A stretch of 64,000 nucleotides of DNA, taken from the NCBI RefSeq assembly GCF_028736925.1, contig NZ_JAQZAT010000017.1:1-64000 (forward strand), given 5' to 3'. Made by a program: the position numbers and the translations under genes. Under the pieces are notes generated by a model. It made no database searches and was not told the DNA's origin. It saw nothing but the letters and a program-made list of their open reading frames with translations. This DNA is from Flavivirga sp. 57AJ16. GTDB lineage: Bacteria > Bacteroidota > Bacteroidia > Flavobacteriales > Flavobacteriaceae. The stretch's first letter is position 1, and each line of letters opens with the position of its first letter. Of this stretch, positions 62,043 through 64,000 are shown one piece after another.

Positions 62043-63050
62043 TTAATTAGATAATATTCTTACCAATAATTCTTTTAATAAATCTCCTTGCGTAACCATA
62101 TTAGCACCTACACCTTTACTTTTCACATCAAATTCCCTCAATGTAGAAACGACCGTACTTACTTTACGCATGGGGTAATGTCGCGCAGCTGCTATATATT
62201 CGTTAACAAAATAAGGGTTTATTTTTAAAGCGGAAGCAACATTTCTAGGTGACTTATCATTTAATCCATGGAAATGAAGCAACTGTGAAAAGAAATTAAA
62301 CAGTAGGGACACCGTTACTACCATTGGATTATCTTTGGGGTTTTCGGCAAAATAATTAATAATTCGAAAAGCCTTGATAGTATTCCTTTCTCCAATGGCT
62401 TTACGCAATTCAAAATTATTATAATCTTTACTAATACCTATATTTTCTTCAATATGCTCTGGTGAAATTTGAGTTCCTTTTGGTAAAATAATTTGAAGTT
62501 TTTCCAACTCATTATTTATTTTACTTAAATCTGTTCCTAGAAATTCAACAAGCATTTGTGCTGCTTTAGGTGAAATGGTATAGTTTTTAGAAGATAACAC
62601 ACGACGAATCCAATCTGCCACCTGGTTTTCGTAAAGCTTTTTACTTTCGTAAACGATACCTGTTTTTTTTAACGTTTTATACAGTAACTTACGCTTATCA
62701 ATCTTTTTATACTTATAATTAACCACCAAAACAGTGGTGGGCTGAGGATTTTCAGCATAAGACGCTAATTTTTCGATAGTACGCGATAAATCCTGTGCTT
62801 CTTTAACAATAACTACCTGATGTTCTGCCATCATTGGATAGCGTTTTGCATGACCAACAATATCCTCTATCGTTACATCCCGACCATATAAAACCATTTG
62901 ATTAAAACCACGTTCTTCCTCTGTTAAAACGGTGCTTTCAATAAAATCGGAGATCTTATCGATATAGTAAGGCTCCTCTCCCATTAAGAAGTAAATGGGT
63001 TTTAGCTTTTTATTCTTTATATCGGTAACTAATTGTTTGACTTCGTCCAA
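62043..63050 (-). CDS. holA: DNA polymerase III delta subunit
   Basis: 335 residues of the clamp-loader wrench. The N-terminal fold opens MDEVKQLVTDIKNKKLKPIY and has the FLMGEEPYYIDKI motif (about 21-33), typical of HolA. Middle and C-terminal helical domains follow (NFELRKAIGERN near 204-215, DNPMVVTVSLLFNFF near 240-254). There is no ATPase motif, as expected for delta. It opens the sliding clamp. The start is TTG at 63050, since no ATG or GTG fits the conserved N-terminus. It forms an operon with ung and is divergent from the HsdR_N gene with 128 bp between starts. Confidence 0.9.
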   Translation of the reverse strand: MDEVKQLVTDIKNKKLKPIYFLMGEEPYYIDKISDFIESTVLTEEERGFNQMVLYGRDVTIEDIVGHAKRYPMMAEHQVVIVKEAQDLSRTIEKLASYAENPQPTTVLVVNYKYKKIDKRKLLYKTLKKTGIVYESKKLYENQVADWIRRVLSSKNYTISPKAAQMLVEFLGTDLSKINNELEKLQIILPKGTQISPEHIEENIGISKDYNNFELRKAIGERNTIKAFRIINYFAENPKDNPMVVTVSLLFNFFSQLLHFHGLNDKSPRNVASALKINPYFVNEYIAAARHYPMRKVSTVVSTLREFDVKSKGVGANMVTQGDLLKELLVRILSN

Positions 63051-63127
63051 ACTATCTTAAATTTTCAAATTACAAACGCCAGGTTCCAAATAAGAGCTAC
63101 ATTTTATCAGGATTTGATGTTTGATTA

Positions 63128-63158
63128 TTGCGATTTCTGGTTTTGTAGCTTAACTTTG
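63128..63158 (+). promoter_or_regulatory. Promoter of the HsdR_N gene
   Basis: TTG at 63128-63130, a 20-bp spacer, then TAACTTTG at 63151-63158: a full consensus promoter, 20 nt before the ATG. Confidence 0.65.
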
Positions 63159-63178
63159 AAAAAAATCAGTGCGCATTC

Positions 63179-63628
63179 ATGCAAGAACTTAATTTTCCAA
63201 AGTTTTCGTTTCGATTCAAAAATAGCGAAAATAAAATTTCTATATTCGATAGTATTCGTAAAAAATTTGTGATTTTACAACCCGAAGAATGGGTACGTCA
63301 ACACTGTGTTCAATATTTAATAAATAATAAGGGATACCCTAAATCTTTAATTAACGTCGAAAAAGAATTGATTGTTAACTCTTTAAGAAAGCGATACGAT
63401 ATAGTAGTATATAATCCTAATGGGAGTATTTATTTAATAGTGGAATGTAAAGCGCCCAAAATTGTTATAAACCAAGATACATTCGATCAAATAGCACGTT
63501 ATAATTTAGAGTTAAATGCTACCTATTTAATGGTTACCAATGGATTAAATCATTATTATTGCCAAATGGACTTTGAAAATGAATGTTATCATTTTTTAAA
63601 GGACATTCCTGGTTTTAGTGAACGGTAA
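63179..63628 (+). CDS. HsdR_N-like (type I restriction enzyme R N-terminal) domain protein
   Basis: 149 residues, a stand-alone PD-(D/E)xK nuclease-like fold. The core reads RYDIVVYNPNG (Asp, about 72-82) then YLIVECKAPK (E-x-K, about 86-95), which form the D, ExK active-site set, with QIARYN downstream (about 107-112). No helicase or methylase is encoded nearby, so it is not part of a restriction system. A gene of this kind beside holA is, from memory, a common Flavobacteria arrangement, so it is probably a housekeeping or DNA-repair nuclease. Function unproven. Confidence 0.85.
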   Translation: MQELNFPKFSFRFKNSENKISIFDSIRKKFVILQPEEWVRQHCVQYLINNKGYPKSLINVEKELIVNSLRKRYDIVVYNPNGSIYLIVECKAPKIVINQDTFDQIARYNLELNATYLMVTNGLNHYYCQMDFENECYHFLKDIPGFSER

Positions 63629-63630
63629 TC

Positions 63631-63717
63631 AGTATTCAGTGATCAGTGTTCAGTAAGCAGTCCACAGTGAGCAGTCTTCAGTCTTCAACTTCAACTTCGA
63701 TTTCAGTATTCAGTATT
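63631..63717. repeat. TTCAGT/TTCRAY hexamer array after the HsdR_N gene
   Basis: About thirteen units, first CAGT-type (ATTCAGT, GATCAGT, AAGCAGT) then TTCAAC and TTCGAT. It starts 3 nt from the stop codon. Confidence 0.75.
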
Positions 63718-63837
63718 TCCTTGACGACTTTGCGTCTTAGCGCGATTAAAAATATTAACTTTGAAAAGTAGTAAGCAGTGTTTAGTAAATCTATAATAAA
63801 AACAGAAAAGAAATTTTTTAAACAATACCCTTAAAAC

Positions 63838-64000
63838 TTGAAAATAGCAATCGTTATATTAAATTGGAATGGTAAAAAGCTTTTAGAGCAGTTTTTACCA
63901 TCGGTCATTGAATTTTCGAAGGAAGCAGATATATATTTAGCAGATAATGCCTCTACAGATGGTTCTGTTCCTTTCGTAAAAGCCACTTATCCAGCTATAA
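63838..64000 (+). CDS. Glycosyltransferase family 2, 5' part only
   Basis: Cut by the window end after 54 codons. The TTG start gives MKIAIVILNWNGKKLLEQFL, then ADNASTDGSV (about 35-44), the typical GT-A opening with its IVILNWNG and DNASTDGS motifs. The neighbouring arrangement holA / HsdR_N / GT2 fits conserved Flavobacteria gene order as I remember it. Specificity cannot be given. Confidence 0.85.
   Translation, partial: MKIAIVILNWNGKKLLEQFLPSVIEFSKEADIYLADNASTDGSVPFVKATYPAI

Noticed and set aside
63179-63628. HsdR_N protein as part of a restriction-modification defence locus
   Set aside because: No helicase, HsdM or HsdS genes nearby. The neighbours are holA and a glycosyltransferase.
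1-64000. tRNA, rRNA or other structured RNA genes
   Set aside because: I looked for TTCGAATCC-type arms and conserved rRNA segments by eye and found none. A covariance-model scan would be needed to be sure.

Overview
The window is about 35% G+C and reads as the chromosome of a marine-type member of the Flavobacteriaceae (Bacteroidota). The support is the gene content (menaquinone genes, a TonB-dependent outer-membrane receptor, a CAL67264-type small membrane protein, S9 oligopeptidase B, the holA/HsdR_N pairing), start regions without Shine-Dalgarno motifs, and several promoters of the Bacteroidota form TTG-N17..20-TAnnTTTG. The genus cannot be fixed. I saw no rRNA, tRNA, CRISPR array, prophage or intact insertion sequence.

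Layout. 1-6.6 kb: metabolic genes (alpha-oxoamine synthase, cysteine synthase family, oligopeptidase B, YbaB, threonine aldolase). 6.6-16.3 kb: a cell-surface glycan or glycolipid cluster (HAD, ATP-grasp, two paralogous GT2 enzymes, GT4, ABC exporter, UbiA-type prenyltransferase), interrupted by a more G+C-rich methyltransferase gene lying in long gene-free DNA. 16.4-24.1 kb: prfB with its programmed +1 frameshift, a HAD phosphatase, an ArsC-like protein, a TonB receptor, a 58-residue membrane protein, a 1-Cys peroxiredoxin and fumC. 24.4-27.8 kb: a Crp/Fnr regulator, a coiled-coil membrane protein and formimidoylglutamase.

27.9-38.6 kb is the least explained part: a same-strand set made of a 448-residue coiled-coil protein, a 349-residue unknown, an AAA ATPase with a large novel N-terminal region, a NudK-type Nudix enzyme, a 411-residue unknown and two membrane proteins of 173 and 569 residues. 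It is my best candidate for an undescribed system, probably membrane-associated homeostasis or stress handling. Its spacers hold a GIY-YIG gene bounded by 31-bp perfect inverted repeats, a 246-bp tandem repeat that has copied the 3' end of the Nudix gene, a remnant of an S23-type four-helix-bundle gene and a 16-bp perfect palindrome.

38.7-50 kb: EttA, small membrane proteins, a pirin/pirin/MarR/FMN-reductase group, an acyl-CoA carboxylase beta subunit, a large lipoprotein-like unknown and DoxX. 50-54 kb: a von Willebrand A protein fused to a TonB plug without a barrel, and SppA. 54.3-59.9 kb: a menaquinone operon (menB-menA-MBL hydrolase-menC-CPBP protease-menE). 60-64 kb: a C1 peptidase, a small anchored protein overlapping ung, holA, an HsdR_N protein and the start of a GT2 gene.

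The intergenic DNA is rich in repeats of at least six kinds: paired MITE-like elements with 19-bp terminal inverted repeats, a 410-bp element with 16-bp terminal inverted repeats, GTCAT...ATGAC elements, short ATTCC...GGAAT hairpins sitting 7-41 nt upstream of five start codons, TTCAGT/TTCRAY hexamer arrays at gene borders, and the GIY-YIG cassette. Positions were worked out by hand from the printed sequence. Family assignments come from recognised motifs, not from searches.
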